A stretch of 64,000 bases of DNA, taken from contig NZ_AP022616.1 of NCBI RefSeq assembly GCF_010731115.1, positions 5,022,001 through 5,086,000 on the forward strand, in the 5' to 3' direction. This DNA comes from Mycolicibacterium phocaicum. GTDB lineage: Bacteria; Actinomycetota; Actinomycetes; Mycobacteriales; Mycobacteriaceae. Positions 1 through 9,607 of the stretch are shown piece by piece. The notes under the pieces are model-generated. The model made no database searches and had not been told where the DNA came from. It worked only from the letters and a program-made list of their open reading frames with translations. The position numbers were made by a program, and so were the translations under genes. Position 1 is the stretch's first letter. Each line of letters starts with the position of its first letter.

Positions 1-72
1 GCCTCGATCCACGACCTCGGACCCGACGACATCCTGGTGCCGGAAGGCTTCACCCGGCGGCTGGGCGGCTGA
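1..72 (+). CDS. mftD: Pre-mycofactocin synthase MftD, C-terminal end (partial)
   Basis: Only the last 23 codons and the TGA are inside the window; the tail ends ILVPEGFTRRLGG. This C-terminus and the position directly before mftE identify the end of MftD, an lldD-like FMN enzyme. As known for the family, it oxidatively deaminates the 3-amino-5-[(4-hydroxyphenyl)methyl]-4,4-dimethylpyrrolidinone intermediate to the redox-active pre-mycofactocin. The catalytic part lies upstream of the window, so the call depends on context and tail similarity. Confidence 0.8.
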   Translation, partial: ASIHDLGPDDILVPEGFTRRLGG

Positions 73-186
73 GCCGCGGGGCGGACCGGGTGATTCGACG
101 GGTCCGCTGATACGCGCGGTGCTGACGGGACTGACGTGATGGTCGCCGGGGTCTTGACAACCGCGGCGATTTGACCATTCGCTACG

Positions 187-211
187 AATTGTTGCGTATA
201 CGGCAACAATT
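187..211. promoter_or_regulatory. Perfect 9-bp inverted repeat between mftD and mftE
   Basis: AATTGTTGC (187-195) and GCAACAATT (203-211) form a perfect inverted repeat with a 7-nt spacer. It lies in the 175-bp gap between mftD and mftE, 36 bp before the annotated mftE start. A TTGACA hexamer lies upstream at 154-159. The layout suits a TetR- or GntR-type operator controlling an internal promoter for mftE-F-G. The regulator is not identifiable from the sequence. Confidence 0.4.
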
Positions 212-247
212 GGCGCACAGCAGGCAAATTCGGCTTACCATCGGCGG

Positions 248-982
248 GTGCCTTTTCCCAGCGAGCTCGGGAACTCGACGTCGAGGCAGTTGCAAGCCAT
301 GCGGCCTTCGTTGATCGTCCCGATTGGTTCCACCGAGCAGCATGGGCCGCACCTGCCGCTGGATACCGATACCCGGATCGCCGAGGCAGTGTCGCGGTCC
401 GTCGCGGAGGAACTGCGCGCGCAGACGATCCCCGGCGTCGATCAGCCCACGTGGTTGGTCGCGTCTGCCATCAGTTACGGCGCGAGCGGTGAGCACGAGG
501 GCTTTCCCGGCACCATCTCGATCGGCCTGGCCGCACTGGAACATTTGCTGGTCGAGTTCGGGCGCTCGGCCTGTAACTGGGCCGGCCGGATCGTGTTCGT
601 CAACGGTCACGGCGGCAACGTGGCGGCGCTGACGGCGGCGACCACGCTGCTGCGGGCCGAGGGGCGCGACGTGGCCTGGTGCCCGTGCGTCGCCGCCGGT
701 GCGGACGCCCACGCGGGCCATACCGAAACGTCTGTACTGCTGCACCTTTCACCCGCCGATGTCTGGGTCGACGAAAGCGTCGTCGGCAATACCGCGCCGC
801 TGCCCGAGCTGCTGCCGGCCTTGCGTCGCGGCGGTATGGCGGCGGTCAGCCCGGTCGGGGTGCTGGGGGACGCCACCACGGCATCCGCCCTCGAAGGGTC
901 CCGTATCTTTGCAGAAATGGTCGAAAGCTCCGTGCGCCGGATCAGCGCATGGCAGCCGAGCTCTGGGGGGATGCTCGCGTGA
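248..982 (+). CDS. mftE: Mycofactocin precursor peptide peptidase MftE (creatininase family)
   Basis: 244-residue creatininase-family metallopeptidase, which in mycofactocin synthesis releases the C-terminal Val-Tyr-derived dipeptide from modified MftA. The metal-binding motifs are visible: [15 protein letters not shown] (about residues 27-41), VNGHGGN (about 118-124) and [10 protein letters not shown] (about 155-164). The only plausible start in frame is GTG at 248. The codons just before it read NSAYHRR, which resembles the beginning of other MftE proteins, so the true N-terminus may lie upstream without a normal start codon. TACCAT at 236-241, six bases before the GTG, could be a -10 box giving a leaderless message. 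It is followed by mftF after 13 bp. Confidence 0.9.
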   Translation: MPFPSELGNSTSRQLQAMRPSLIVPIGSTEQHGPHLPLDTDTRIAEAVSRSVAEELRAQTIPGVDQPTWLVASAISYGASGEHEGFPGTISIGLAALEHLLVEFGRSACNWAGRIVFVNGHGGNVAALTAATTLLRAEGRDVAWCPCVAAGADAHAGHTETSVLLHLSPADVWVDESVVGNTAPLPELLPALRRGGMAAVSPVGVLGDATTASALEGSRIFAEMVESSVRRISAWQPSSGGMLA

Positions 983-995
983 CGGGGGTGGGACA

Positions 996-2414
996 GTGAC
1001 TGGGCCGCGGCTGCCTGACGGCTTTGCCGTCCAAGTAGACCGCCGGGTCAAGGTGCTGGGCGAGGGCGCCGCGCTGCTCGGTGGCTCGCCGACGCGACTG
1101 CTGCGGCTGGCTCCGGCGGCGCAGACCATGCTCGACCGCGGCCGGCTGGAGGTCCACGACGCGCAGAGCGCGCAGCTGGCCCGCACGCTGCTCGACGCCA
1201 CGGTGGCCCACCCGCGGCCGGCGACCGGGCCGTCGCACCTCGACGTGACCGTCGTTGTTCCGGTACGCGACAACGCCGTTGGCGTCGCCCGACTGGTGCG
1301 GTCCCTGCGCGGCATGCGCGTGGTGGTGGTCGACGACGGCTCCGTGGTGCCGCTGCAGGCCGCGGACTTCTGCGACCTGGCCGGCCACTGCGACGTGCGC
1401 GTGCTCCGGCACGACGTCAGCCGGGGACCGGCCGCCGCGCGCAACACCGGGCTGGCCGCCTGCGAGACCGACTTCGTGGCCTTCCTGGACTCGGACGTGG
1501 TGCCACGCCGCGGGTGGCTGGAAGCGCTGCTGGGGCACTTTTGCGACCCGGCCGTCGCATTGGTCGCGCCGCGCATCGTCGGCCTGCACGAGCCCGACAA
1601 TCTGATCGCGCGCTACGAGGCCGTGCGCTCGTCGCTCGACCTCGGCATGCGGGAAGCCCCCGTGGTGCCGTACGGCATGGTGGCCTATGTGCCGAGCGCG
1701 GCGATCATCTGCCGGCGCGCGGCGCTGGACCAGGTGGGCGGTTTCGACGAGTCGCTGCAGTCCGGCGAGGACGTGGACCTGTGCTGGCGGTTCATCGAGG
1801 CCGGGGCCCGGCTGCGGTACGAGCCGATCGCGCTGGTCGGCCACGATCACCGCACCGCCTTGGGAGAATGGTTCGCCCGCAAGGCCTTTTACGGTTCCTC
1901 TGCCGCGCCGCTGTCGGTACGGCACCCGGGTAAGACGGCACCGCTGGTCATCTCCGGCTGGACGCTGGTGGTGTGGGTGCTGCTGGCCATGGGGTCCGGG
2001 GTGGGTTACCTGGCCTCGACCATCGCCGCGGCGATCACCGGCCGGCGCATCGCCAACTCGTTGCGATCGATCGACACCGAGCCGCGCGAGGTCGCTGCGG
2101 TGGCCGCGCAGGGACTGTGGGCCGCGGCCCTGCAACTCGCGGCGGCGCTGTGCCGGCACTACTGGCCGGTGGCGCTGGTACTGGCGGTGTGTTTCCGGCG
2201 CTGGCGGCAGGTCGTGCTGATCGCCGCGATCGTGGACGGCGTCGTCGACTGGGCCCGCCGCCACCACACCGTCGACGACAACACCCAGCGCGTGGGCCTG
2301 CTGGCCTACCTGCTGCTCAAGCGTCTCGATGACATCGCCTACGGTCTCGGGCTGTGGGGTGGCGTGGTGCGCGAGCGGCATCTGGGTGCGCTCAAGCCGC
2401 AGATCCGGACTTGA
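996..2414 (+). CDS. mftF: Mycofactocin glycosyltransferase MftF
   Basis: 472-residue family-2 glycosyltransferase with C-terminal membrane segments. MftF is known to build the beta-1,4-glucan chain on mycofactocin. A GT-A core starts with [19 protein letters not shown] near residue 83. VVVVDDGS follows, then the nucleotide/metal motif [12 protein letters not shown] and the acceptor region GEDVDLCWR. Hydrophobic segments fill roughly residues 308-410. GTG at 996 was chosen because translation from there ([16 protein letters not shown]) matches the usual MftF beginning; the frame is open further upstream but overlaps mftE. The stop overlaps the mftG start (TTGA), indicating translational coupling. 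Confidence 0.93.
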   Translation: MTGPRLPDGFAVQVDRRVKVLGEGAALLGGSPTRLLRLAPAAQTMLDRGRLEVHDAQSAQLARTLLDATVAHPRPATGPSHLDVTVVVPVRDNAVGVARLVRSLRGMRVVVVDDGSVVPLQAADFCDLAGHCDVRVLRHDVSRGPAAARNTGLAACETDFVAFLDSDVVPRRGWLEALLGHFCDPAVALVAPRIVGLHEPDNLIARYEAVRSSLDLGMREAPVVPYGMVAYVPSAAIICRRAALDQVGGFDESLQSGEDVDLCWRFIEAGARLRYEPIALVGHDHRTALGEWFARKAFYGSSAAPLSVRHPGKTAPLVISGWTLVVWVLLAMGSGVGYLASTIAAAITGRRIANSLRSIDTEPREVAAVAAQGLWAAALQLAAALCRHYWPVALVLAVCFRRWRQVVLIAAIVDGVVDWARRHHTVDDNTQRVGLLAYLLLKRLDDIAYGLGLWGGVVRERHLGALKPQIRT

Positions 2415-3817
2415 GCCCACGCCGCGATGACGTCCTGATCGTCGGGGCCGGCAGTGCCGGCTGCGTTCTGGCCGAGCGTCTTTCGGCCGATCCCGCCTGC
2501 TCGGTGACGCTGCTGGAGACCGGCGGCACGATCCGCCCGGAGCCGGGCTGGGTGCTGCCCATCGGAGTCGACAGCACCGTGGCCCGACAGCACCGCACGA
2601 CGCTGACGCAGAACCCGGCGCGGTCCGTGGACATCGTGCGAGGACGGGTGTTGGGCGGCTCCGGGGCGATCAACGGCGGCTATTTCTGCCGGGCGTGGCC
2701 GGCCGATTTCGCGGCGTGGGCGGTGCCGGGCTGGTCCTGGTCTGATGTCCTGCCGCACTACTGCGCCATCGAGACGGACCATGACTTCAGTGGTGCCGAA
2801 CATGGATCGGCCGGCCCGGTGCCGGTACGCCGTATCAGCGAATTCGCAGCATCCTCACAGGCTTTCCGGGACGCCGCAGGCGCCCGGTTCCCCTGGGTCG
2901 ACGATCTCAATGCCGCGGCCGGGGCCGGGCCGGGCCTCGGTGCGGTGCCGCTCAACATCGATGACACCGGGCACCGGCACGGTCCCGGCGAGGTCTATCT
3001 GACGGCCGCGCGCGGCCGGGACAACCTGACGGTGCGCGCCGGCACCCGTGCGCTGCGGGTGTTGTTCGACGGTGATCGTGCGGTGGGGGTCCGGTGCCTC
3101 GGTCCCGAGGGGGTGTCGGACCGGTACGCCGACCGGATCGTGTTGTGCGCCGGGGCAATTGAATCCGCGCATCTGTTGCTGCTGTCCGGGATCGGCCCGG
3201 CTGCGCAGTTGCGCAGGGTCGGCGTACCGGTGGTGGCGGACCTGCCGGTGGGGGCCGGATGCGCGGATCATCCGGAATGGGTGGTGCCGACCACCTGGCC
3301 CGCGGCGCCCGGGCGGCCGCCGCTCGAATTGCTGCTCACCACCGGCGAATTGGAAATCCGGCCGTACACCTGGGGTTTCGCGGCCATGACCGGCGGGGTC
3401 ACCGGCGGCGCGGACCCGGTGCACCTCGGCATCTCCCTCATGCGGCCGCGCGCGCAGGGCAGGGTCCTGCTGGTGTCCGACGATCCCGAGGTTCGTCCCG
3501 TCATCGAGCACCGCTACGACGCCGATCCGGCCGACGCCGCGGCACTACACGCCGGGTACGAACTCTGTCGCGACCTGTTCGGTGCTGCCGTCACCGGCGC
3601 GGAACCGGCCTGGTCCACCGCGCAGCATCTGTCGGCCACGGCCCCGATGGGCGCCGACGGCGACGAACGCGCCGTCCTCGATCCCCAGTGCCGGGTGCGC
3701 GGCGTCGACGGGTTGTGGGTCGCCGACGGCGCTGCGCTGCCGGGCATCACCGGCCGGGGCCCACACGCGACCATCGTCATGCTGGCGCACCGGGCCGCGG
3801 GGTTCATCGCGTCGTGA
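2411..3817 (+). CDS. mftG: Mycofactocin-associated GMC oxidoreductase MftG
   Basis: 468-residue FAD-dependent glucose-methanol-choline family oxidoreductase, thought to reoxidise mycofactocinol and link it to respiration. The dinucleotide-binding motif [16 protein letters not shown] is at the N-terminus. [13 protein letters not shown] follows about 70 residues later. The C-terminal GMC block contains [23 protein letters not shown] at 2411 is the likely start because it overlaps the mftF stop in a TTGA junction; the frame extends upstream only into mftF. It ends 40 bp before the convergent transporter gene and closes the mycofactocin operon. Confidence 0.9.
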   Translation: MSPRRDDVLIVGAGSAGCVLAERLSADPACSVTLLETGGTIRPEPGWVLPIGVDSTVARQHRTTLTQNPARSVDIVRGRVLGGSGAINGGYFCRAWPADFAAWAVPGWSWSDVLPHYCAIETDHDFSGAEHGSAGPVPVRRISEFAASSQAFRDAAGARFPWVDDLNAAAGAGPGLGAVPLNIDDTGHRHGPGEVYLTAARGRDNLTVRAGTRALRVLFDGDRAVGVRCLGPEGVSDRYADRIVLCAGAIESAHLLLLSGIGPAAQLRRVGVPVVADLPVGAGCADHPEWVVPTTWPAAPGRPPLELLLTTGELEIRPYTWGFAAMTGGVTGGADPVHLGISLMRPRAQGRVLLVSDDPEVRPVIEHRYDADPADAAALHAGYELCRDLFGAAVTGAEPAWSTAQHLSATAPMGADGDERAVLDPQCRVRGVDGLWVADGAALPGITGRGPHATIVMLAHRAAGFIAS

Positions 3818-3857
3818 CCGCCGCCGGGTCCGTCGCCGCCCGAAAGGCTTGTGCTGA

Positions 3858-5420
3858 CTAGTCGTTGGGTGGTGTGCGTTCGCGGCCGGGCGCCCAGAAC
3901 GCGATGAGTACGCCCGCGACCGCGGTGATCGACGCCAGCACCACGAGCGATGTCTGCATGGCGTGGAGGAACGCCACCCGCGCCACCGTCACGAGCTGAC
4001 CGCCGACCGGGCCGAGGTGGGGCGCGGCGGCCACCGCGCCGGCCAACGAGCCGCGCGCGGCGTCCTGCACCGGAACCGGGAATCCGGCCACGGCAGCCCC
4101 GATGTGCTTGGTGTATCCGGCCGCCAGGAGGGAGCCCGTCAGCGCGATACCGATGGCTGCGCCCACCTCCCGTGTGGTGTCGTTGACCGCTGACGCGACG
4201 CCCTGCTTGTCATCGGAGACGGACGTCATGATCGTCGAAGTCGTTGGCGCGGTGAATAATCCAACTCCGGTGCTGATCACGAGCATGGGCCACGCCAAGG
4301 TGCAGTATGACGAATCGACATGCACCTGACACATGAGTAACAAACCGGCCGCCAGCAGCCACATACCGGTGAACACCACCAACCGCAGCCCCACCTTGGG
4401 TAGGTACCAGGACGATAGCGGAGACAGGATCAGCAACGGGACGGCGAGTGGGGTCAGGGCGAATGCGATGCCGATGGGGCTGTATCCCAGGACCAGTTGC
4501 ATGACTTGCATCGACAGGTAGAAGAAGCCGAACATCACCATGAACAGCACCGTGATGGCTGCGGCCCCGGTGCCGAACTGACGATCGCGAAACAGTCGGA
4601 CGTCCAGCAGCGGGTATCGGGTCCGCAGTTCGATGATGGCGAACGCCACCCCGAGGACCACTCCGCCGGCGATACCGCCCAGCACGAGCGGATGTGTCCA
4701 CCCTCGGTCGGGCGCGGCCAGGATGCCGTAGACCAGTGCGGCGACCGCTGTGGCGATGACCACCGCGCCTGCGACATCCAATGGCCGGGCCTCCGCGTCG
4801 CGTGAACTGGTGATGGTCGCGGTCATGGCGATGAGGACGAGCCCGGCACCGCCGAAGGCCCAGAAGATCGACTGCCAGGGCCAGAAGTGCAGCAGCACAC
4901 CAGAACCCAGCATGCCGACCACACCACCGCAGCCGCAGATTCCGGCCCAGATGCCCACCGCCTTGGTGCGCTGGTCCGCCGGGTACGACGCGGTGATCAG
5001 CGACAGCGTCGCGGGCATGATGAACGCGGCGCCCACTCCGGCCGCACCTCGGGCCGCGATGATGTGCATGGGATGGGTGTTCAGCGCCGGAACGATCGAG
5101 GCGACCGCGAAGATGGCGAGGCCGAACAGCAGCGCACCGCGCCGGCCGTAGCGGTCGCCCAGGGCACCGGCGGGCAGTAGTAGACACGCCAGGATCAAGG
5201 TGTAACTGTCGATGATCCAGGTCAGCTGCGTCTGGTTCGCCGAGGTCGCCATGGCGATGTCGCCGAGCGCGGTGTTGAGTGCCACCATCGACGAAATCAC
5301 CAGCAGCACACCGCAACACGCCACGAACAGCGTCCAGCCGCGGCGACGCGAGGTGGATGGTGCGGCCGTAGGCAGGGTGGTTTGGGTCCGGGGGCTCACC
5401 GCGCTCGCCTTGTCGGCCAT
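3858..5420 (-). CDS. MFS drug exporter, 14-TM DHA2 (EmrB/QacA-like)
   Basis: 520-residue major facilitator with about 14 hydrophobic helices. The motif-A region GALGDRYGRRGALLFG lies after TM2. A proton-antiporter motif-C-like stretch, GICGCGGVVGMLGSG, lies in TM5. These features indicate a DHA2-type proton-driven drug exporter. The ATG at 5418-5420 has GGAAGG seven bases upstream, better than an ATG eight codons earlier. It is divergent from a TetR gene, with a perfect 11-bp-arm operator between them, so de-repression by a transported compound is likely. The substrate cannot be read. Confidence 0.88.
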   Translation of the reverse strand: MADKASAVSPRTQTTLPTAAPSTSRRRGWTLFVACCGVLLVISSMVALNTALGDIAMATSANQTQLTWIIDSYTLILACLLLPAGALGDRYGRRGALLFGLAIFAVASIVPALNTHPMHIIAARGAAGVGAAFIMPATLSLITASYPADQRTKAVGIWAGICGCGGVVGMLGSGVLLHFWPWQSIFWAFGGAGLVLIAMTATITSSRDAEARPLDVAGAVVIATAVAALVYGILAAPDRGWTHPLVLGGIAGGVVLGVAFAIIELRTRYPLLDVRLFRDRQFGTGAAAITVLFMVMFGFFYLSMQVMQLVLGYSPIGIAFALTPLAVPLLILSPLSSWYLPKVGLRLVVFTGMWLLAAGLLLMCQVHVDSSYCTLAWPMLVISTGVGLFTAPTTSTIMTSVSDDKQGVASAVNDTTREVGAAIGIALTGSLLAAGYTKHIGAAVAGFPVPVQDAARGSLAGAVAAAPHLGPVGGQLVTVARVAFLHAMQTSLVVLASITAVAGVLIAFWAPGRERTPPND

Positions 5421-5457
5421 GCAGCCGCCTTCCGGTAGTTTCAAGACTGATGATCTT

Positions 5458-5482
5458 CAAACGAGACTAACAGTCTCGTTTG
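5458..5482. promoter_or_regulatory. TetR operator, perfect palindrome with 3-bp spacer
   Basis: CAAACGAGACT (5458-5468) and AGTCTCGTTTG (5472-5482) are perfect inverted repeats around AAC. The site is centred in the short divergent intergenic region between the MFS exporter and the TetR gene. It overlaps the expected promoters on both strands, so the TetR protein probably represses both genes. The repressor assignment is inferred from adjacency. Confidence 0.75.
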
Positions 5483-5502
5483 TCGTCCGGAGGTGATTGA
5501 CG

Positions 5503-6144
5503 TTGTCCAGCGAACATGGTGACCCGCGGCCGGCTCGTTCCCGGGCGCGGCTTCTCGAGGCGGCGACCGATCTGCTGCGTTCCGGCGGCCCCAGTGCCGT
5601 TACCGTCGATGCCGTGATCCGGGCGTCCAATGTGGCCAGAGCCACCCTCTACCGGCACTATGCCAGCGGAAATGACTTGCTGGCAGCGGCATTTCACGCA
5701 CTCATTCCGCCGGCTCCGGTGCCGCTAGCCGAGGGGGACCTGCGCGAGCGGTTGATCGCGCTCGTGCGCGCGCAGGCGGAGCTGATCGCCGAGGCGCCGG
5801 TAAGCCTGGCGGCCATGTCCTGGCTGGCGCTCGGCAGCAACCTCGAACACCTGCCGTGGGGTACGGCAGGTGCCGAGAGTGTCGAGGTCCGCAACCTGCG
5901 GGAACGGGTCGCCGAGCAGTACGCCGTCCCGTTCGAGGCCGTGCTGTCCAGCCCCGAGGCCGTCGCCGAGCTGGGCGACGTGGACCGGCTCCACGCGGCG
6001 GCGTTGCTATTCGGCCCGATCGTGCTCGGCAAGCTCAGCACGTTGCCCGACTTCGATTACCACGAGATCGCCGTCGTCGCCGTCGACGGATTCCTCGCGA
6101 CTCATCGCATCAGCGCAGCGAATACCGGATCGGCAGGTGCTTGA
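5503..6144 (+). CDS. TetR family transcriptional regulator of the divergent exporter
   Basis: 213-residue TetR protein. The N-terminal helix-turn-helix reads AVTVDAVIRASNVARATLYR near residues 30-50 and is followed by an alanine-rich ligand domain. TTG at 5503 fits the GGAGG at 5489-5493 with a 9-nt gap; an in-frame TTG at 5497 would leave only 3 nt. The 3' end overlaps the convergent P450 gene by 35 bp. Adjacency to the 5458-5482 palindrome suggests autoregulation and control of the MFS exporter. Confidence 0.85.
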   Translation: MSSEHGDPRPARSRARLLEAATDLLRSGGPSAVTVDAVIRASNVARATLYRHYASGNDLLAAAFHALIPPAPVPLAEGDLRERLIALVRAQAELIAEAPVSLAAMSWLALGSNLEHLPWGTAGAESVEVRNLRERVAEQYAVPFEAVLSSPEAVAELGDVDRLHAAALLFGPIVLGKLSTLPDFDYHEIAVVAVDGFLATHRISAANTGSAGA

Positions 6145-7360
6145 AGCCGCCGACGAACGTCGTCGCGGAAAGTTCCGGGGCACCGGCCAATTCAATCGAG
6201 TCCAGCCGCGACAGCAGCTCGGTGAACAGGCTGTTCATCTCCATGCGGGCCAGGGCCGCACCCAGACAGAAGTGCACGCCGTAACCGAACGCCAGGTGCT
6301 TGTTGGGCTCGCGTCCGACGTCGAACCGGAACGGGTCGGTGAACACCTCCTCGTCACGGTTGCCGGAAACGTAAGCGAGATAGACGGATTCGCCTGCCGC
6401 GATCGGCACGCCGCGCACGACGGTGTCGGCGGTGGCGGTGCGCATGAACTCCTTCACCGGCGTGCTCCACCGGATCATCTCCTCGACAGCGGTGGGCATC
6501 AGGTCGGGATTCGCCTTGAGGCGGGCCAGCTCGCCGGGATTCTGGATCAGCGCGTGCAGCCCACCCGAGATGGCGTCCTTGGTGGTGTCGTGGCCGGCGC
6601 TGGCCACGATCACGTAGTAGGACGCGGTGTCCATGTCGCTGAGCGGTTCGCCGTCGATGCGGCCGTTCGCGATCGCCGATGCCAGGTCGTCGGTAGGGTT
6701 GGCCCGCCGCGATGCCGTCAGTTTGGCGAAGTATCCGAAGAAGTCGAGCAGCACGCTGAACAGTTCCTCGGGGGACTGGCCACGGCTGTACTCGTCGTCG
6801 TCGCCGCCGAACAGCTCCTGGGTGAGGGTGTGCATGCGGTCGTAGTCCTCTTCGGGCAGACCGAGCAGCGACATGATCACGTAGAGCGGGAATTGGATCG
6901 CGATCTCCTCGACGAAGTCGCATTCCGGGCCGGCGTCGCGCATCCGGTCGACATACCGCTTCGCCAGCTCGTCGACGCGGACCTTGAGGTCGCGCATGGC
7001 CTTGGGGCGGAACCAGTCGGCGCCGATGGCGCGAATCTTGCGGTGGTGCGGGTCGTCCATGTGGATCAAGGTCCGCAGCCCCATGCCCGCGTCGGCCTGT
7101 GCCTTCAGTAGATCTTCGGCGTCGGCCTGCATCAGCAGCGGGCGGGGCTCACTGATGAAGAGGTTGTTGTCGCGCTCGATGGCCATGATGTCGGCGTGTT
7201 TGGTGATCGCCCAGAACGGCCGGTACGGCGGATTGTCCACCCAGGCAACGGGATTGGTGGCGCGGAGGTGCGTCAGTGCGGTGTGCAGCCGATCATCGTC
7301 GGCGTAGGCGGAAGGATCGGCGAGGACCTTGGCGGCCTCGTCGGTGGTGGGTGCAGTCAT
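6110..7360 (-). CDS. Cytochrome P450
   Basis: 416-residue soluble bacterial P450. The I-helix oxygen-activation motif AGHDTT is near residue 250. The K-helix ExxR is present in the EEMIRWSTPV region. The heme-cysteine loop is FGYGVHFCLGAALARMEM near residue 355. These three motifs show an intact monooxygenase; the substrate is not deducible, though AGADWFRP-type sequence places it among mycobacterial lipid or sterol-like P450s. ATG at 7358-7360 is preceded by GAGGAG. A perfect 18-bp palindrome lies 22 bp upstream. No ferredoxin is adjacent. Confidence 0.92.
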   Translation of the reverse strand: MTAPTTDEAAKVLADPSAYADDDRLHTALTHLRATNPVAWVDNPPYRPFWAITKHADIMAIERDNNLFISEPRPLLMQADAEDLLKAQADAGMGLRTLIHMDDPHHRKIRAIGADWFRPKAMRDLKVRVDELAKRYVDRMRDAGPECDFVEEIAIQFPLYVIMSLLGLPEEDYDRMHTLTQELFGGDDDEYSRGQSPEELFSVLLDFFGYFAKLTASRRANPTDDLASAIANGRIDGEPLSDMDTASYYVIVASAGHDTTKDAISGGLHALIQNPGELARLKANPDLMPTAVEEMIRWSTPVKEFMRTATADTVVRGVPIAAGESVYLAYVSGNRDEEVFTDPFRFDVGREPNKHLAFGYGVHFCLGAALARMEMNSLFTELLSRLDSIELAGAPELSATTFVGGFKHLPIRYSLR

Positions 7361-7382
7361 TGAACTCCTCACGCAGACGCAA

Positions 7383-7400
7383 ACTTGACAGCTGTCAAGT
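7383..7400. promoter_or_regulatory. Perfect 18-bp palindrome upstream of the P450
   Basis: ACTTGACAGCTGTCAAGT is its own reverse complement. It lies between the P450 start (7360) and the divergent esterase (7492), closer to the P450. It contains TTGACA, so it may overlap a -35 box. A dimeric repressor of the TetR class is the simplest reader, but no regulator gene is adjacent on that side. Confidence 0.6.
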
Positions 7401-7491
7401 GGAGTGTAGGTCGTTCGATCCCCGATGGGGAGGGGGTCGCCGAAAATATTTCTGAGCTGCATTCGGCAGCCTTTCAGTAGGCTGGGTGCTC

Positions 7492-9123
7492 GTGTCGTCC
7501 GCCCATCCGCGCAGACTGCTGCAGCGCGCTGCCGCAGTGGCGGCCGCGGCGCTGCTGGTGGCCGGCTGTGGTCTGGACCCGCACAGTGAAGGTGCCACGG
7601 CCGGCGCGCCCGACGCGGTGACAGCTGATCCGGCGCTGGTGCACACCGCTTCGGGCACCGTCCGCGGGACCGTCAATCCGGATCTCCGCTTCTTCGGTGG
7701 AATCCCTTATGCCGCACCACCGTTGGGTGTGCTGCGCTTCCGTCCGCCGGCTCCCGCGCCGCCGTGGGACGGCGCGCGCGACGGTGCCAAACCAGGCGCA
7801 CGCTGCATCCAGGACCCCAAGGGCGACCTCGAGATGGGCCGCAACACCAGCGAGGATTGCCTGACGCTCAACGTCTGGACGCCGCCGGTGCAGGCCTCCG
7901 GCGAACGTCGGCCGGTGCTGGTGTGGCTCCACGGCGGCGGGTTCATCAACGGCTCCAGCAGCATCTACAACTCGACGCGGCTGACGACGCGCGGCGACGT
8001 GGTGGTGGTGACCGTCAACTACCGGCTCGGCGCACTGGGTTTCCTGGCCCATCCCGCGCTGGGTGCCGGCCCCGACGTCGGCAACTACGGCCTGGCCGAT
8101 CAGCAGGCGGCGCTGCGCTGGGTGCGCGACAACATCGCCGCGTTCGGCGGCGACCCCGACAAGGTCACCATCGCCGGCGAATCCGCCGGCGGGATGTCGG
8201 TGTGCGACCACCTCGTCGCGCCCGACTCGGCCGGCCTCTTCCGTGGCGCCATCATCGCCAGCGGGCCGTGCCAGGCCCAGGGCGCACTGCCCGAGGCCAC
8301 CCGCGCCAGCCTGGCCTACGCGGCGGCCGCGGGCTGCGGCGATCCGGCGGTCGCAGCGGACTGCCTGCGCAGCCTGCCGGTCGACAAACTGCGAAAACCG
8401 GTGTGGTACTACGGAATCGGCGAGAACATGCTCAGTGGACCCGTCGCCGGGACGACACTGCTACCGGTCGACCCGATGCGGGCCATCAGCGATGGCGGCG
8501 CTGCCCGGGTGCCGGTGATGATCGGCACCACCCGCGACGAGTTCACGCTCTTCGTTGCGCTGCAATATCTGCGCGCGGGCAAGCGGTTCCACGCCGACGC
8601 CTACCCGCGGCTGCTGGAGTCGACATTCGGCGCCGATGCCGGCGCGGTGGCGGAGCACTACCCGCTGGGCGGCTACGGCGGCAGCGCCGCAGTCGCCTAT
8701 TCGACGGCAGTCACCGACGCGGCGTTCGCGTGTGTGGCGGACCGCATCGGCGACGCGCTGGTTGCCGATGCACCCGTGTACGGGTACGAGTTCGCCGATC
8801 CGGCGCCACCGACACCAGACCCGCTGCGCAAGTTGCCCTTCCCGGTAGGGGCAAGTCATTCGCTCGATCTGCGGTACATCTTCAACATGGGTGGGGCGCC
8901 GCCGCCCGCGCCCGCGCAGATCGCCTTGTCGGATCAGATGATCGACTACTGGAGTTCATTCGTCCGCGACGGCAGGCCGAGCGCCGACGGTGCGCCGGAA
9001 TGGCCGGCGCTGACCGGTGGCGAGCATGACCCCCGAATGTCGTTGCGCCCCGACGGAAGTCGATTGGTCACGGACTACGACCAGGTGCACCAGTGCGCGT
9101 TCTGGGCGACTCTGCAGCGTTGA
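7492..9123 (+). CDS. Lipoprotein type-B carboxylesterase
   Basis: 543-residue secreted esterase. A signal sequence runs through AAALLVAGC, a lipobox, giving lipidation near residue 24. Family motifs follow: EDCLTLNVWTPP, the oxyanion-hole HGGGF, and the nucleophile elbow TIAGESAGG. An acidic member lies in TTRDEFTLF and a histidine in GASHSLDLRYIF, completing an apparent Ser-Glu-His triad. GTG 7492 is preferred over GTG 7486 because TAGGCT at 7478-7483 could be a -10 box for a leaderless message; no Shine-Dalgarno is visible. It likely hydrolyses esters at the cell envelope. Confidence 0.88.
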   Translation: MSSAHPRRLLQRAAAVAAAALLVAGCGLDPHSEGATAGAPDAVTADPALVHTASGTVRGTVNPDLRFFGGIPYAAPPLGVLRFRPPAPAPPWDGARDGAKPGARCIQDPKGDLEMGRNTSEDCLTLNVWTPPVQASGERRPVLVWLHGGGFINGSSSIYNSTRLTTRGDVVVVTVNYRLGALGFLAHPALGAGPDVGNYGLADQQAALRWVRDNIAAFGGDPDKVTIAGESAGGMSVCDHLVAPDSAGLFRGAIIASGPCQAQGALPEATRASLAYAAAAGCGDPAVAADCLRSLPVDKLRKPVWYYGIGENMLSGPVAGTTLLPVDPMRAISDGGAARVPVMIGTTRDEFTLFVALQYLRAGKRFHADAYPRLLESTFGADAGAVAEHYPLGGYGGSAAVAYSTAVTDAAFACVADRIGDALVADAPVYGYEFADPAPPTPDPLRKLPFPVGASHSLDLRYIFNMGGAPPPAPAQIALSDQMIDYWSSFVRDGRPSADGAPEWPALTGGEHDPRMSLRPDGSRLVTDYDQVHQCAFWATLQR

Positions 9124-9253
9124 GTGCTACGTCGAACGTGGCGCATCCTGGTGACGCCGGCAGCGCGTCGTCGCTATAGGTGCCACGCTCGGCGCGCACA
9201 CCGCCCGAAAATGGCTTGCCCGCCCGGGCGGGTGTGCACTTCGATAGGGCGGC

Positions 9254-9607
9254 ATGACGCTTCCCGATGCCGACCGGTTCGCTCGCGAATGGTGCGCGGC
9301 CTGGAACGCACACGACGTCGAGGCGGTCCTGGCGCATTTCCACGACGACGTCGTCTTCACCTCACCGGTCGCGGCGCGCGTCGTGCCCGAGTCCGGGGGA
9401 GTGGTGCGGGGTAAAGACGCCCTCCGGCAGTACTGGAGCACCGCGCTGGCAGCAGTGCCCGAGCTGCACTTCGAGGTCGTGGCTACCTATATAGGGACGC
9501 AGGCTGTCGTCATCAACTACCGCAACCACCGCGGGCAGCTGGTCAACGAGGTGCTGATCTTCGACGGCGACCTGGTGCGCGAAGGCCACGGCACCTATCT
9601 CGATTAG
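9254..9607 (+). CDS. SnoaL/NTF2-like small protein
   Basis: 117-residue protein with the SnoaL-like NTF2 fold pattern: FAREWCAAWNAHDVEAVLAHFHDDVVFTSP at the start, a middle helix with RQYWSTAL, and a beta-rich end with VVINYRNHRG. Members act as cyclases, isomerases or ligand-binding accessories, and no catalytic role can be assigned. The stop overlaps the convergent thioesterase stop by 4 nt. Its ATG has only a weak AGGGCGG upstream. Confidence 0.75.
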   Translation: MTLPDADRFAREWCAAWNAHDVEAVLAHFHDDVVFTSPVAARVVPESGGVVRGKDALRQYWSTALAAVPELHFEVVATYIGTQAVVINYRNHRGQLVNEVLIFDGDLVREGHGTYLD

